Assembly: GCF_003934165.1 (NCBI RefSeq)
Contig: NZ_RKST01000011.1
Coordinates: 124,001 to 188,000 of the forward strand
Length of the DNA stretch: 64,000 nucleotides
Origin: Borborobacter arsenicus
GTDB taxonomy: Bacteria > Pseudomonadota > Alphaproteobacteria > Rhizobiales > Rhizobiaceae
Direction: 5' to 3'
Shown here: positions 39,419 through 48,851 of the stretch, piece by piece
Numbering within the stretch: position 1 is the stretch's first letter
Layout of the letters: every line of letters starts with the position of its first letter
Made by a program: the position numbers and the translations under genes
Notes under the pieces: model-generated
Databases searched by the model: none
Told to the model about the DNA's origin: nothing
Seen by the model: the letters and a program-made list of their open reading frames with translations, nothing else

Positions 39419-40339
39419 TTGTCCACCGCTCTCATCATCGAGCAATTGCTGAACGGCCTGCAATTCGGCGTCATGCTGTTTCTGATGGCGGCGGGGTTGA
39501 CGCTGATTTTCGGTGTCATGGGTCTGATCAATCTGGCGCATGGCTCGCTCTACATGATCGGCGCCTTCGCCTGCGCGGTGGTGGCAGCGGCCACCGGGTC
39601 CTTCTGGCTCGGCCTGGCCGCAAGTCTGGTTGCGGCAGCAGCGGCCGGCGCGCTGGTCGAGCTTGCGGTCATCCGCCGGCTCTATGACCGCGACCATCTC
39701 GACCAGGTGCTGGCGACTTTCGCGCTGATCCTGATCTTTTCGGAAGGCGCGCGCTGGGTCTTCGGCTCGTTTCCACTTTATCTCGACATTCCGCCGGTGT
39801 TGCAGGGCGCGGTTTCCCTGCTCGGTGGCGCGCATTACCAGCTTTATCGCCTTGCCATCATCGGCGTCGGCATCGTCGTGGCGGCCGGCCTCTATCTGCT
39901 GATCTCGCGCACCCGGCTTGGCATGCGCATTCGCGCCGGCCAGTCCGACCGCGAGATGATCGCCGCACTCGGCGTGGATATCGGCACGCTCTATACGGTG
40001 GTCTTTGCGCTGGGCGCGGCACTTGCCGGCCTTGCCGGCGCGCTGGTGGGTGCTTTGCAATCGGTTCAGGTCGGCATGGGCGAGCCTGTGCTGATCCTTG
40101 CCTTCGTGGTCATCGTCATCGGTGGCATCGGCTCGGTGAAGGGTGCGCTGGTTGGCGCGATCCTCGTCGGCGTGGTCGATACGCTCGGGCGCTTCCTGCT
40201 GCCCAAGCTCTTCGCCATCTTCCTCGGTCCGGCCGAAGGTGCCACCACCGGGGCCGCCGTCGCTTCGATGCTGATCTATATCGTCATGGCGCTCATTCTG
40301 GCGTTCCGGCCCAAGGGCCTGTTCGCGGCAAACACATGA
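39419..40339 (+). CDS. livH: ABC transporter permease, LivH type
   Basis: 306 residues with about eight hydrophobic helices. The opening LIIEQLLNGLQFGVMLFLMAAG and the EAA-like cytoplasmic loop IRAGQSDREMIAALGVDIG are diagnostic of LivH. ALAGLAGALVGALQSVQVGMG and the last helix region GGIGSVKGALVGAILVG match the family. The start is TTG (39419-39421), because the conserved N-terminus begins there and GGAAAC lies upstream. Its stop overlaps the livM start by four bases. Forms the membrane channel with LivM. Confidence 0.94.
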   Translation: MSTALIIEQLLNGLQFGVMLFLMAAGLTLIFGVMGLINLAHGSLYMIGAFACAVVAAATGSFWLGLAASLVAAAAAGALVELAVIRRLYDRDHLDQVLATFALILIFSEGARWVFGSFPLYLDIPPVLQGAVSLLGGAHYQLYRLAIIGVGIVVAAGLYLLISRTRLGMRIRAGQSDREMIAALGVDIGTLYTVVFALGAALAGLAGALVGALQSVQVGMGEPVLILAFVVIVIGGIGSVKGALVGAILVGVVDTLGRFLLPKLFAIFLGPAEGATTGAAVASMLIYIVMALILAFRPKGLFAANT

Positions 40340-41322
40340 CGGCTGGCGCGATGAACCGCGAAACCCTGTTCAACACCGTGCTTGCCGTGTTGCTGCTGGT
40401 GCTACCGCTCGCGGCCGTCGCCATCGGCGAGCCTTTTTATGTCACGCTGGCAACCCGCATGGCGATCCTGGCGCTTGCTGCTGTCGGGCTCAACCTGGCA
40501 CTCGGATTGGGCGGGCTGGTGTCCTTCGGCCATGCTGCCTTTTTCGGCATTGGCGGCTATGTCGCCGGCATTTTCGCCAGCCATGCCTTCAACCAAGAGC
40601 CGATGCTCTTCGGTTTCGAGGGCAGCGACCAGATGCCCGTCATCTGGCTGTCTGCCATGCTGGTCAGCGCGCTGGTGGCGGTGCCAATCGGCGCCATCAG
40701 CCTGCGCACCTCGGGCGTCTATTTCATCATGATCACGCTCGCCTTCGCGCAGATGATCTATTATTTCGCCATTTCCTGGCCGGCCTATGGCGGCGAGGAC
40801 GGGCTGTCGATCCTCACCCGCAACGCATTTCCGGGCCTCAACACCGCGCAGCCGATCAGTTTCTTCCTGATCTGCTACGGGCTTTTGATGGCCGGGCTGC
40901 TCTTGTTCTGGTTCGTGCGCAATTCGCGCTTTGGTGCCGCCCTCCAGGCCGCAAGGCAGAACGAGGCGCGGGTGGCTGCGGTCGGCATTGCGCCGTTCCG
41001 CATCAGGCTTGCGGCTTTCGCCATGTCGGCGGCCATCACCGGTGTTGCCGGGGCGCTGTTTGCCGATCTCAACCGCTTCGCCAGCCCTTCCATGCTGTCA
41101 TGGCAGATGTCGGGCGAACTCATCGTGCTCATCGTGCTTGGCGGCACCGCGCGCCTGTTCGGGCCTGTCGCCGGCGCGATATTGTTCGTGCTGTTTGAAT
41201 TCGCGCTAGGCGGGCTCACGGAGCGCTGGCAACTGTTCCTTGGGCTCATCCTGCTTGGCGTCGTCCTGTTTGCGCGCGGCGGGCTGATCGGCCTGTTTGC
41301 CGGAAAGGCGCGCCATGGCTGA
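40336..41322 (+). CDS. livM: ABC transporter permease, LivM type
   Basis: 328 residues. Hydrophobic segments fill most of the length. The LivM opening motif is LALAAVGLNLALGLGGLVSFGHAAFFGIGGY. The cytoplasmic coupling loop is SRFGAALQAARQNEARVAAVGI. GVAGALFADLNRFASPSM is conserved. The ATG overlaps livH by four bases (ATGA), and the reading frame runs eight bases into livG, so translation is probably coupled through the operon. Confidence 0.95.
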   Translation: MTAGAMNRETLFNTVLAVLLLVLPLAAVAIGEPFYVTLATRMAILALAAVGLNLALGLGGLVSFGHAAFFGIGGYVAGIFASHAFNQEPMLFGFEGSDQMPVIWLSAMLVSALVAVPIGAISLRTSGVYFIMITLAFAQMIYYFAISWPAYGGEDGLSILTRNAFPGLNTAQPISFFLICYGLLMAGLLLFWFVRNSRFGAALQAARQNEARVAAVGIAPFRIRLAAFAMSAAITGVAGALFADLNRFASPSMLSWQMSGELIVLIVLGGTARLFGPVAGAILFVLFEFALGGLTERWQLFLGLILLGVVLFARGGLIGLFAGKARHG

Positions 41323-42060
41323 GACGGTGCTTTCCATCCGCGACCTGCGCAAGACATTCGGCGCGCTGAAAGCGACTGATGGCGTCAGCCTTGATCTGCG
41401 CGTCGGTGAAATCCACGCGCTGATCGGCCCCAACGGCGCCGGCAAGACGACGCTGATCCATCAGATTTCCGGCTCGATCAAACCCGATCACGGCACCATC
41501 CATTTCCGTGGCGAGGATATCAGCCGGCTCGGCGTTGCCGAGCGCGCCCGCCGCGGGCTTGGCCGCAGCTTTCAGATATCGTCGCTGGCACCGGAATTTT
41601 CGGCCCTGCGCAATGTCATGCTCGCCGTACAGGCGCGGCAGGGCTCCAGCTTCCGCTTCTTTCGCCCGGTGATGACCGACCGCTCGCTGATCGAGCCGGC
41701 CATGGCGGTTCTGGAGCAGACAGGGCTTGGCTCACGCGCGCATCTGCCGGCTGCGGAGCTTTCGCATGGCGAGCGCCGGCAGCTCGAAATCGCCATTGCG
41801 CTAGCGCTCGGCTCCAAGGCCTTCCTGTTCGACGAGCCGATGGCCGGCATGGGCCCGGAAGGCTCGCGCCAGCTCACCGCTTTCCTCGACCGTCTGCGGG
41901 CGCAAGCGCCGATCCTGCTGGTCGAGCACGACATGGAGGCGGTGTTCGCGCTCGCAGACCGCATCTCCGTTCTGGTCTATGGCCGCGTGATTGCCAGCGG
42001 CACGGTGGATGAAATCCGCAACGATGCGGAGGTTCGCCGCGCCTATCTGGGGGAGGCGTC

Positions 42061-42064
<4 letters not shown>
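41315..42064 (+). CDS. livG: ABC transporter ATP-binding protein, LivG type
   Basis: 249 residues. Walker A is GPNGAGKTTLIHQI. The signature motif reads ELSHGERRQLEIAIAL. Walker B is KAFLFDEPMAGMGP, and the switch His is in LLVEHDMEAVFALADRI. LivG proteins carry the LGRSFQ segment, seen here as GLGRSFQISSL. ATG 41315 lies within the end of livM (eight-base overlap). Supplies energy with LivF. Confidence 0.96.
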
Positions 42065-42747
<683 letters not shown>

Positions 42748-42790
42748 GACGCCGCCTTCTTCAGTTCAGAATTTTTGCTAATCGGAGATC

Positions 42791-43207
42791 ATGGCTATGA
42801 CCGTACCGACCCCTCATCAGATACTTCATCCTGCCGGCTGGAAGGCAGCCAAGGGCTATGCCAACGGCATCGTCGCGCAGGGCCGCACCGTCTATGTCGG
42901 CGGCCAGATCGGCTGGACCGGCGATCAGATATTCGAGGCCAAGGACTTGCCCAGCCAGGTGCGCCAGACCCTGCAAAATGTCGTCGATGTCGTGCGCGAG
43001 GCCGGCGGTGTGCCTGAGCATCTGGTCAAGATGACTTGGTTCATCACCAGCAAGAGCGACTATCTCGCCAATGTGAAGGCGGTGGGCGACGCCTATCGCA
43101 GCGTCATGGGCAAGCATTTCCCGGCCATGGCCATGGTGGAGGTCTCGGCTCTGATCGAGGATGAGGCTCAGGTCGAGATCGAGGCGGTCGCCGTTGTTCC
43201 GGCTTGA
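42791..43207 (+). CDS. RidA/YjgF family protein
   Basis: 138 residues, a trimeric enamine/imine deaminase fold. ILHPAGWKAAKGYANGIVAQGRTVYVGGQIGW is the family opening. The RidA catalytic Arg position (usually R105 in E. coli RidA) is not clearly present: the segment near the end reads HFPAMAMVEVSALIEDEAQVEIEAVAV, where RidA proper has an Arg. It is therefore closer to Rid subgroups without deaminase activity, or one with a different substrate. GGAG precedes ATG 42791. Its place after livF and opposite an aminotransferase suggests a link to amino-acid breakdown. Confidence 0.9.
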   Translation: MAMTVPTPHQILHPAGWKAAKGYANGIVAQGRTVYVGGQIGWTGDQIFEAKDLPSQVRQTLQNVVDVVREAGGVPEHLVKMTWFITSKSDYLANVKAVGDAYRSVMGKHFPAMAMVEVSALIEDEAQVEIEAVAVVPA

Positions 43208-43253
43208 GCTGCATGATCGCCAGATCGTGCTTCAACAATGACATGCCGGGCGC

Positions 43254-44450
43254 CTATTCGTTGCGCCCGGTCTCCAGGAATTTCTTCATCCGCTCCAGCG
43301 CGCGCAGGATATTTTCTTCGGAATTGGCATAGGACAGGCGCAGATAGCCTTCGCCCAGAATGCCGAAATCCGGCCCGCCGATCAGCGCCACGCCTGATTC
43401 CTCAAGCAAGGCCGAGGCCAGTTTCTTGGCCTTCCAGCCGGTCTCCCCGACATTGGGGAAGGCATAGAACGCGCCCTTGGGCGTGATGCAGGAAACGCCC
43501 GGCAAATCGTTCAGGCCCTCCACCACCACCTTTCGCCGGTTGTCGAAGGCGCGCATCATTTTTTCAACCTCGTCCTGCGGCCCGTCGATCGCCGCAATGC
43601 CGGCATATTGGCTCGGCGTGTTGACGCAGGACCAGCAATTGATCGCAAGCTTGCGCACCTTGTCGAGCAGGTGGCCGCTTGCCGGCGTGTTCGGCCAGAT
43701 CGACCAGCCCATGCGCCAGCCCGTCATCGCCCAGGTCTTCGACCAGCCATTGAGTACGACCAGCCGCTCGCGGACTTGCGGAAACTGCAGCAGCGAGCAG
43801 TGCGTCTCGCCGTCATAAGTCATCGCGTCGTAGATCTCGTCGGAGAGGATCGCGACGTGGGGATGCGCCTCCAGCCCCTTCACAAGTTTTTCAATCTCCG
43901 CCCGTGGTGTCACGCCGCCGGTCGGGTTGGCGGGGGAGTTGAGGATCAGGAGCCGTGTCTTCGGCGTGATCAGCGAAAGCGTCTCCTCGGCCGAGAAGGC
44001 AAAACCATTGGCCTCGCGCATGGGCACCGGCACCGGCGTGGCGCCGGTGAATTCGATCATCGAGCGATAGATCGGGAAGCCGGGGTCGGGATAGAGGATC
44101 TCCGTTCCCGCCTCGCCGAACATCAGGATCGTGGCGAACATGGTCGGCTTGCCGCCGGGCATGATCATCACCGCTTCGGGCGACACTTCCACGCCGGTCA
44201 TCATCAGCGTGCGGCGCACCACCGCCTCGCGCGTGGCAAGCAGGCCGTTTGCTGGCGTATAACCATGATGGCCGTCACGCAGCGCCTTGATTGCCGCCTC
44301 CACTATATGGGCGGGCGTGCTGAAATCCGGCTGGCCGATGCCCAGATTGACGATGTCGCGGCCTCGCTGAGCAAGGGCGGTTGCCCGCGCCAGCACCGCA
44401 AATGCATTCTCCTCGCCAAGCCGGTCGAAGGCGGGAACTGTTTGGAGCAT
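43254..44450 (-). CDS. class I/II PLP-dependent aminotransferase
   Basis: 398 residues, fold type I. NLGIGQPDFSTPAHIVEAA is the substrate-binding N-terminal strand. YTPANGLLATREAV, LNSPANPTGGVTPR (Asn/Pro site) and LSDEIYDAMTY (PLP Asp/Tyr) follow. The Schiff-base Lys is in VLNGWSKTWAMTGWRMGW. The final Arg of the carboxylate site is in GEGYLRLSYANS. The ATG at 44448-44450 with AGGAAA upstream is preferred over a start ten codons earlier. It faces the liv-ridA cluster convergently and could process the imported amino acid. Confidence 0.95.
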   Translation of the reverse strand: MLQTVPAFDRLGEENAFAVLARATALAQRGRDIVNLGIGQPDFSTPAHIVEAAIKALRDGHHGYTPANGLLATREAVVRRTLMMTGVEVSPEAVMIMPGGKPTMFATILMFGEAGTEILYPDPGFPIYRSMIEFTGATPVPVPMREANGFAFSAEETLSLITPKTRLLILNSPANPTGGVTPRAEIEKLVKGLEAHPHVAILSDEIYDAMTYDGETHCSLLQFPQVRERLVVLNGWSKTWAMTGWRMGWSIWPNTPASGHLLDKVRKLAINCWSCVNTPSQYAGIAAIDGPQDEVEKMMRAFDNRRKVVVEGLNDLPGVSCITPKGAFYAFPNVGETGWKAKKLASALLEESGVALIGGPDFGILGEGYLRLSYANSEENILRALERMKKFLETGRNE

Positions 44451-44533
44451 TTTTCCTGTCCGTCTGGTTCTTTTGCGCACTTCCTGTTTTTGTGAGGGTC
44501 AGGCGATAAATGTCAATTGCGAGGAGCGTGCCG

Positions 44534-45220
44534 ATGCCTCAGGAGCTGAAAAACTGGACGCCGCGTTCGCGGCCGGCCCGCGAAGTGCTGGAAGGGCACT
44601 ATGTCCGGCTGGAGCCGCTCGATGCGCAAAAGCACGGCGACGGCCTGTTCGAAGCCTCCAGCGTTGCTGATGCCGACAGCCGTTTCCGCTGGCTGTTCGA
44701 TGTGCCGCCGGAAAACCGGCAGGCGTTCCAGCCCTGGCTGGAAAATGCCGCCGCCAGCGAGGATCCGCTCTTTTTCACCGTTATCGACAAGGCAAGCGGC
44801 AGGATCGGCGGTCGCCAGACGCTGATGCGCATCGATCCCAAACATGGCGTGGCGGAGATCGGCAATGTCTATTGGGGGCCGCTGATTTCACGCACGCCCG
44901 CGGCCACGGAAGCGCAATTCCTGTTCACGCAATATGTGTTCGATCAGCTTGGCTATCGTCGCTACGAATGGAAATGCCACAATGAGAACCTGCCGTCGAA
45001 GCGCGCCGCCGAGCGCTTCGGCTTCAAGTTCGAGGGCATCTTCCGCAATCATATGGTCGCCAAGGGTGCAAACCGCGACACGGCCTGGTATTCGATCATC
45101 GATGCCGAATGGCCTGCGCTGAAACGCGCCTATGAGAGCTGGCTCGATCCGGCTAATTTCGACGCAGAAGGAAACCAGAGGCGACGGCTGGAGGATTTCC
45201 GTGCCGAGGCCGGCGCCTGA
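44534..45220 (+). CDS. GNAT N-acetyltransferase (RimJ/RimL-like)
   Basis: 228 residues. Early strands EVLEGHYVRLEPLDAQKHGD and FFTVIDKASGRIGGRQTL, then the acetyl-CoA-side motif NVYWGPLISRTPAATEAQFLF and ENLPSKRAAERFGFKFEG, typical of RimJ/RimL-type acetyltransferases. GAGGAG lies directly before ATG 44534, so the earlier in-frame ATG is rejected. Substrate unknown. Divergent from the aminotransferase gene. Confidence 0.9.
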   Translation: MPQELKNWTPRSRPAREVLEGHYVRLEPLDAQKHGDGLFEASSVADADSRFRWLFDVPPENRQAFQPWLENAAASEDPLFFTVIDKASGRIGGRQTLMRIDPKHGVAEIGNVYWGPLISRTPAATEAQFLFTQYVFDQLGYRRYEWKCHNENLPSKRAAERFGFKFEGIFRNHMVAKGANRDTAWYSIIDAEWPALKRAYESWLDPANFDAEGNQRRRLEDFRAEAGA

Positions 45221-45293
45221 TCCGCACGCCAGGGCATGGATGGAAACCGGAATTCCGGTTGTGCTGATCCGACGCCCAACACAGGATGGATCG

Positions 45294-45497
45294 ATGGACC
45301 GGAAAAACCGTAATGCGCTGATCGCCGCCGCATGCATCATGCTTGGCTTCGGTCTGTTCGCCTTCTACCTGCCCAATATCATGTTGGCGGTGGGAGAGGT
45401 CTCGACGGTCGCTGCGGCTGCGGTGGGCGTATTTTTCGTTGCCGCCTTTTTCCTGATCTTCTGGCTGCGCAGTCGCAGCCAGAATAAAACGCGCTAA
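45294..45497 (+). CDS. small two-helix membrane protein
   Basis: 67 residues, too short for much family evidence. It has a basic start (MDRKNRN) and two hydrophobic helices (ALIAAACIMLGFGLFAFYL and VAAAAVGVFFVAAFFLIFWL), then a basic tail (RSRSQNKTR). AGGA is five to eight bases before ATG 45294. The stop overlaps the end of the convergent NicO gene by four bases. Lies 73 bases after the GNAT gene, same strand. Function unknown. Confidence 0.7.
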   Translation: MDRKNRNALIAAACIMLGFGLFAFYLPNIMLAVGEVSTVAAAAVGVFFVAAFFLIFWLRSRSQNKTR

Positions 45498-46555
45498 GCT
45501 GAAAGGCTGGCCGTCAGCAACAGCATTCCCAGCAGGAACACCAGGCCCGCACCGGCGATCTCGATCGTGGTGTGGACGCGGTTTCCCGCCCTGCCGTCAC
45601 CGGCAATGGCCACGGCCCAGTTCTTGGCGGTCACGGCCAGCGTCGCCAGCGCCGAAACGGTGATGGCGGTGCCGAGCGCCATGGCGAAGACCGATAGCAC
45701 GCCGCCAGCCCATAGACCGTTGAGGAAGGCGAAGGTCAGCACGATCAGCGCGCCGGAGCAGGGGCGCAGGCCGACCGCGCCGACAGCCGCCCAGGCACTT
45801 TTCCAGCTGAAGCGGTCGCCCGAGATCAAGGCCGGGTCGGGCGCATGGGCATGGCCGCAACTGGCGCAGACTTCACCCGGTGCATGATTGTGGCCGTGGC
45901 CATGGTGGTCGTGATGGTCATGGCCGTGGTGATGATCGTGGTCATCATGGTGGTGATCGTGATGGGCATGCGCATGTGCGGCTGAGAGGCTGCGGGCCGG
46001 CTGGCGGCGCAGCAGCGGGGCGGCCTTGCGCCAGAGCAGCCAGGCGCCGAAGGCGGTGATCAGCGCATAGCTGGTGATTTCCATGAACCATGTCGCATTG
46101 GTCATGGAGATCGAGCTTCCGCGTAACAACAGGAACAGTGCGGTCATCATGGCGATAGCCGTCAATGCCTGGAGGAACGCCGAAACGAAGGAAAGCATGA
46201 TGCCGCGCCGCAGCGCCACTTCGTTGGCGAGCATATAGGAGGAAATGACAGCCTTGCCGTGGCCGGGGCCGGCGGCATGGAAGATGCCATAGGCGAATGA
46301 CAGGCCGACCAGCAACCACATCTGGCTGCCGTCGTCGCGCATCGCCTTCAGGGCACCGGTTAGCGAGCGGTAAAAACCCTGCTGCTGGAGATTGATCCAG
46401 TTCATCCAGGAGCCGAACAGGCCGGTAGAGGGCACCACCGCCTCATTGGTGCCGATGCCGAGCGAGCTTTGCGCATGGGCGAGGCCTGCCAGATGCGTCA
46501 GCACATAGGTCGCGGCGAGCATCGCAAGGGCCGCACGAATGGTGGTCTTCTTCAC
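45494..46555 (-). CDS. nickel/cobalt transporter, NicO/RcnA family
   Basis: 353 residues. A cleavable or anchoring N-terminal helix is followed by about six membrane helices. HAAGPGHGKAVISSYML and the second metal-selective half GAVGLRPCSGALIVLTFAF are the NicO signatures. Between them, residues about 190-240 form a His/Asp-rich cytoplasmic loop (repeats of HDHH), usual for RcnA-type efflux. The start is GTG (46553-46555) with AAGGAA upstream. The DUF1007 gene ends 18 bases before it, so they are one operon. Confidence 0.94.
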   Translation of the reverse strand: MKKTTIRAALAMLAATYVLTHLAGLAHAQSSLGIGTNEAVVPSTGLFGSWMNWINLQQQGFYRSLTGALKAMRDDGSQMWLLVGLSFAYGIFHAAGPGHGKAVISSYMLANEVALRRGIMLSFVSAFLQALTAIAMMTALFLLLRGSSISMTNATWFMEITSYALITAFGAWLLWRKAAPLLRRQPARSLSAAHAHAHHDHHHDDHDHHHGHDHHDHHGHGHNHAPGEVCASCGHAHAPDPALISGDRFSWKSAWAAVGAVGLRPCSGALIVLTFAFLNGLWAGGVLSVFAMALGTAITVSALATLAVTAKNWAVAIAGDGRAGNRVHTTIEIAGAGLVFLLGMLLLTASLSA

Positions 46556-46573
46556 CTTGTCAATTCCTTGGGT

Positions 46574-47251
46574 CTATTCCCGGAGCCTATCCTTGGCGGT
46601 GCAGTTCAGTTCGAGCCGGGTCGCGAAGATCTTGCTCATGTCGGTGCCGGCCGGGTCGTTGAAGAAAGCCTCGGTCAGCGTCGACTGGTTCTGCGCGATG
46701 GCCTCGTCCGGGTCGGGGCGGATGACGCTGCGCGTGCAACCTGCAGGCATGTCAGCCACGGCCATGTTCTCGTCCTCGACGAAATCGATCGCGGTGTAGA
46801 AGGTCGGGTCGTAGACGCCGAAATCCACCTTGCCGTCCAGCTTCAGCGGCGCCTTCGGCTCGGATTCGAACAGGATGATGAGCTGGTCGTCCTGGTAATT
46901 GGCCATCAGTTGGGCCGGCGGTTTCATTTCCACGTCCTTGCCATTGGTGGTGACGATCTGGAAATAGCCGAACTCGGCCAGCGAGGCATAAACCGTATCC
47001 GACACTTCCTTCAGCTCGGCATCGTCGAGCTTCAAATCGGCATTCTTGTCGAATTCCATCAGCACGGTGCTGGAGAACAGGTCGTCGAAACGCCACAGAT
47101 GCCGCAGCGACTTCACGGTCCCGTCGCCATTCACCATCACATCCAGCCGGGCTTCGGCAAAGACATGCGGATGGACGCTCGCCGGCACGGTCGAAACCAG
47201 CAACGAGGCGGCGGCGCAAGCCAGTAGCGCGATTGGCATTTTCACAGGCAT
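46574..47251 (-). CDS. DUF1007 periplasmic protein
   Basis: 225 residues with a signal peptide (PIALLACAAASLLVSTVPASVHA-like; the mature protein starts near HPHVFAEARLDV, a probable metal-binding His pair). VKSLRHLWRFDDLFSST and DLKLDDAELKEVSDTVYASLAEFGYF are DUF1007 hallmarks. DUF1007 proteins occur next to NicO/RcnA or Zn transport genes and are thought to be metal-binding helpers. ATG 47249-47251 begins the signal peptide; the upstream open frame reads through a family B repeat and is not used. Same operon as the transporter. Confidence 0.9.
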   Translation of the reverse strand: MPVKMPIALLACAAASLLVSTVPASVHPHVFAEARLDVMVNGDGTVKSLRHLWRFDDLFSSTVLMEFDKNADLKLDDAELKEVSDTVYASLAEFGYFQIVTTNGKDVEMKPPAQLMANYQDDQLIILFESEPKAPLKLDGKVDFGVYDPTFYTAIDFVEDENMAVADMPAGCTRSVIRPDPDEAIAQNQSTLTEAFFNDPAGTDMSKIFATRLELNCTAKDRLRE

Positions 47252-47330
47252 TGCCGAATTTGTCCCAGGCGAGTCAGCACGCCAGAGCAATACCAGAAAG
47301 CTGGCCAAATTGGGACGCTTAGCCTCCCCG

Positions 47331-47413
47331 TCCGTCATCGCGTCACACTGCGAGGCGCAGCAAGCAGCGTATCCGGGACCCATTCCCGCAACTTTGCCGC
47401 TGAGGTATCGGTC
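47331..47413. repeat. family B repeat, copy 2
   Basis: Contains GTATCCGGGACCCATTCCC (47369-47387), preceded by GAGGCGCAGCAAGCAGC and the TCATC arm. This is the reverse complement of the core at 32393 and matches 58151. It lies between the DUF1007 and LysR genes, both minus strand. Confidence 0.75.
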
Positions 47414-47428
47414 TTGGCTCGACCCGGC

Positions 47429-48328
47429 TCAGCCCTTGTCGCGCGGCTTGAACCATTGGGCGAGGAAATCGACCAGCACACGCACCTTTGCCGGCAGATA
47501 GCGGCGATGCGGATAGACGGCGAAAATACCGGCCCCGTGCAGAATATGCTCGTCCAGCACCGCCACCAGTCTGCCGCTTTCCAGGTCAGGCTCAGCGATG
47601 AAGTCGGGCAAGGTGGCATAGCCCAGCCCCGCCAGTGCTGCTGCGCGCGCCGCAAGCGGGCTGTTCACCTCCATTGGGCCGGCAACCGAAACGCTGATCG
47701 CCTCGCCATCGGCGCCGGCAAAGGGCCAGTTCGACAGATAGCGGCCATTGGTGTCGATGATGCAGGGCAGCTGCGCCAGGTCTTGCGGGCGGGTCGGCGC
47801 GCCGAAGCGCTCGATCAGATCTGGCGAGGCGCATAGCCGGGTCGAAAACGGCGCTAGCCGGCGCGCGATCAGCGACGAATTCTCCAGCCGCGAAATGCGG
47901 ATCGCCAGGTCGAAGCCTTCCTCCACCAGATCGACGAAGCGGTCATCGAGCTGGATATCCAGCACGATATCGGGATGGGCCTTGGCGAAATCGATCAGCG
48001 ATTGGCCGACCGGCGCGTCGGCGAAGGTACGCGGCGCTGACAGCTTGATTCGCCCGCGCACATCGCCGGATGATTCGCGCACCGCATCGGCGAGGTTGTC
48101 CACCTCGCGCACGATCTCGGAGGCGCGCTGGTAATAGGTGTGGCCGGCTTCCGTCAGCGAGAACTGCCGCGTCGTGCGGTTGAGCAGCAGCGCGCCGAGC
48201 TCGTCCTCCAGTTCGCGAACATATTTGGAAAGCAATGCCTTGGAGCGCCCGATCTTGCGGGCTGCGGCCGAAAATCCCTCTGCCTCCACGACATCGATGA
48301 AGGCGCGCATGCGGGTCAAGGTGTCCAT
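47429..48328 (-). CDS. LysR family transcriptional regulator
   Basis: 299 residues. N-terminal winged helix (AFIDVVEAEGFSAAARKIGRS, KYVRELEDELGALLLNRTTRQFSLTEAG) followed by a substrate-binding domain (about 90-295) with two alpha/beta lobes. I start at ATG 48326-48328; the 14 codons upstream are not family-like. It is divergent from the decarboxylase gene across 523 bases but lies far from its start, so regulation of that gene is only a possibility. A short CrgA/PA-type member by length. Confidence 0.94.
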   Translation of the reverse strand: MDTLTRMRAFIDVVEAEGFSAAARKIGRSKALLSKYVRELEDELGALLLNRTTRQFSLTEAGHTYYQRASEIVREVDNLADAVRESSGDVRGRIKLSAPRTFADAPVGQSLIDFAKAHPDIVLDIQLDDRFVDLVEEGFDLAIRISRLENSSLIARRLAPFSTRLCASPDLIERFGAPTRPQDLAQLPCIIDTNGRYLSNWPFAGADGEAISVSVAGPMEVNSPLAARAAALAGLGYATLPDFIAEPDLESGRLVAVLDEHILHGAGIFAVYPHRRYLPAKVRVLVDFLAQWFKPRDKG

Positions 48329-48589
48329 GGCAGAGCTTTGTTCGAGCCGGAGTATTTTTACAAGCCGCAATACGATTTTTGTTGATTGTGACGGCGCCGC
48401 TGCCTATATCGCGCTTGCCCAAAGTCGCACGTGCCTGTGGGTGTCCGCCGATCCTCGAATGGTGAGGGCAATCGGTAAGGTAGCTGGAGAAACCTCCAGT
48501 CGGTCTGACGGCCAACCGTCAAATCGAGGACACCTTGAAGCAACGACGGTGCGGGCCTTTCTGGTGTTCTGCCGGTTGTCCAAAAACCG

Positions 48590-48851
48590 GAGTTACTGAA
48601 GAGGCACACCCTCATTGCCGGCAGTGCGGAACGGGGTCTCCCATTTCCAAGCCAAGGCAGACAAAGCGAACCGAGGCCGGGCAAGGCCAGGTTCACCGCC
48701 GCGAGACGGCGTTTCGTGGTTCCGGTATCTCCACCGGCCGGCTCCACGGGATTCCGACCCGCCTTTGTCCACTTGCGCGTCATGCAGGGCCGAGCGCCCG
48801 CGACGCGCAGCTTTGAGCATGCGCGCTTTCGGCGCGCACTGGAGCAGACCC
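48590..48851 (+). promoter_or_regulatory. structured leader of the decarboxylase gene, candidate speF RNA motif
   Basis: The 523-bp gap 48329-48851 has no credible gene. Its 3' half is unusually rich in perfect stems: CGCCG/CGGCG (48697-48711), CCGGT/ACCGG (48722-48737), CGGG/CCCG (48747-48761) and GCGCGC/GCGCGC with a TTTCG-type loop (48821-48837), directly before GGAG (48841-48844). The speF RNA motif is a known alphaproteobacterial element found upstream of ornithine decarboxylase genes of this class. Position and stem content fit, but I cannot score the covariance model. Polyamine-responsive control is inferred. Confidence 0.5.
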
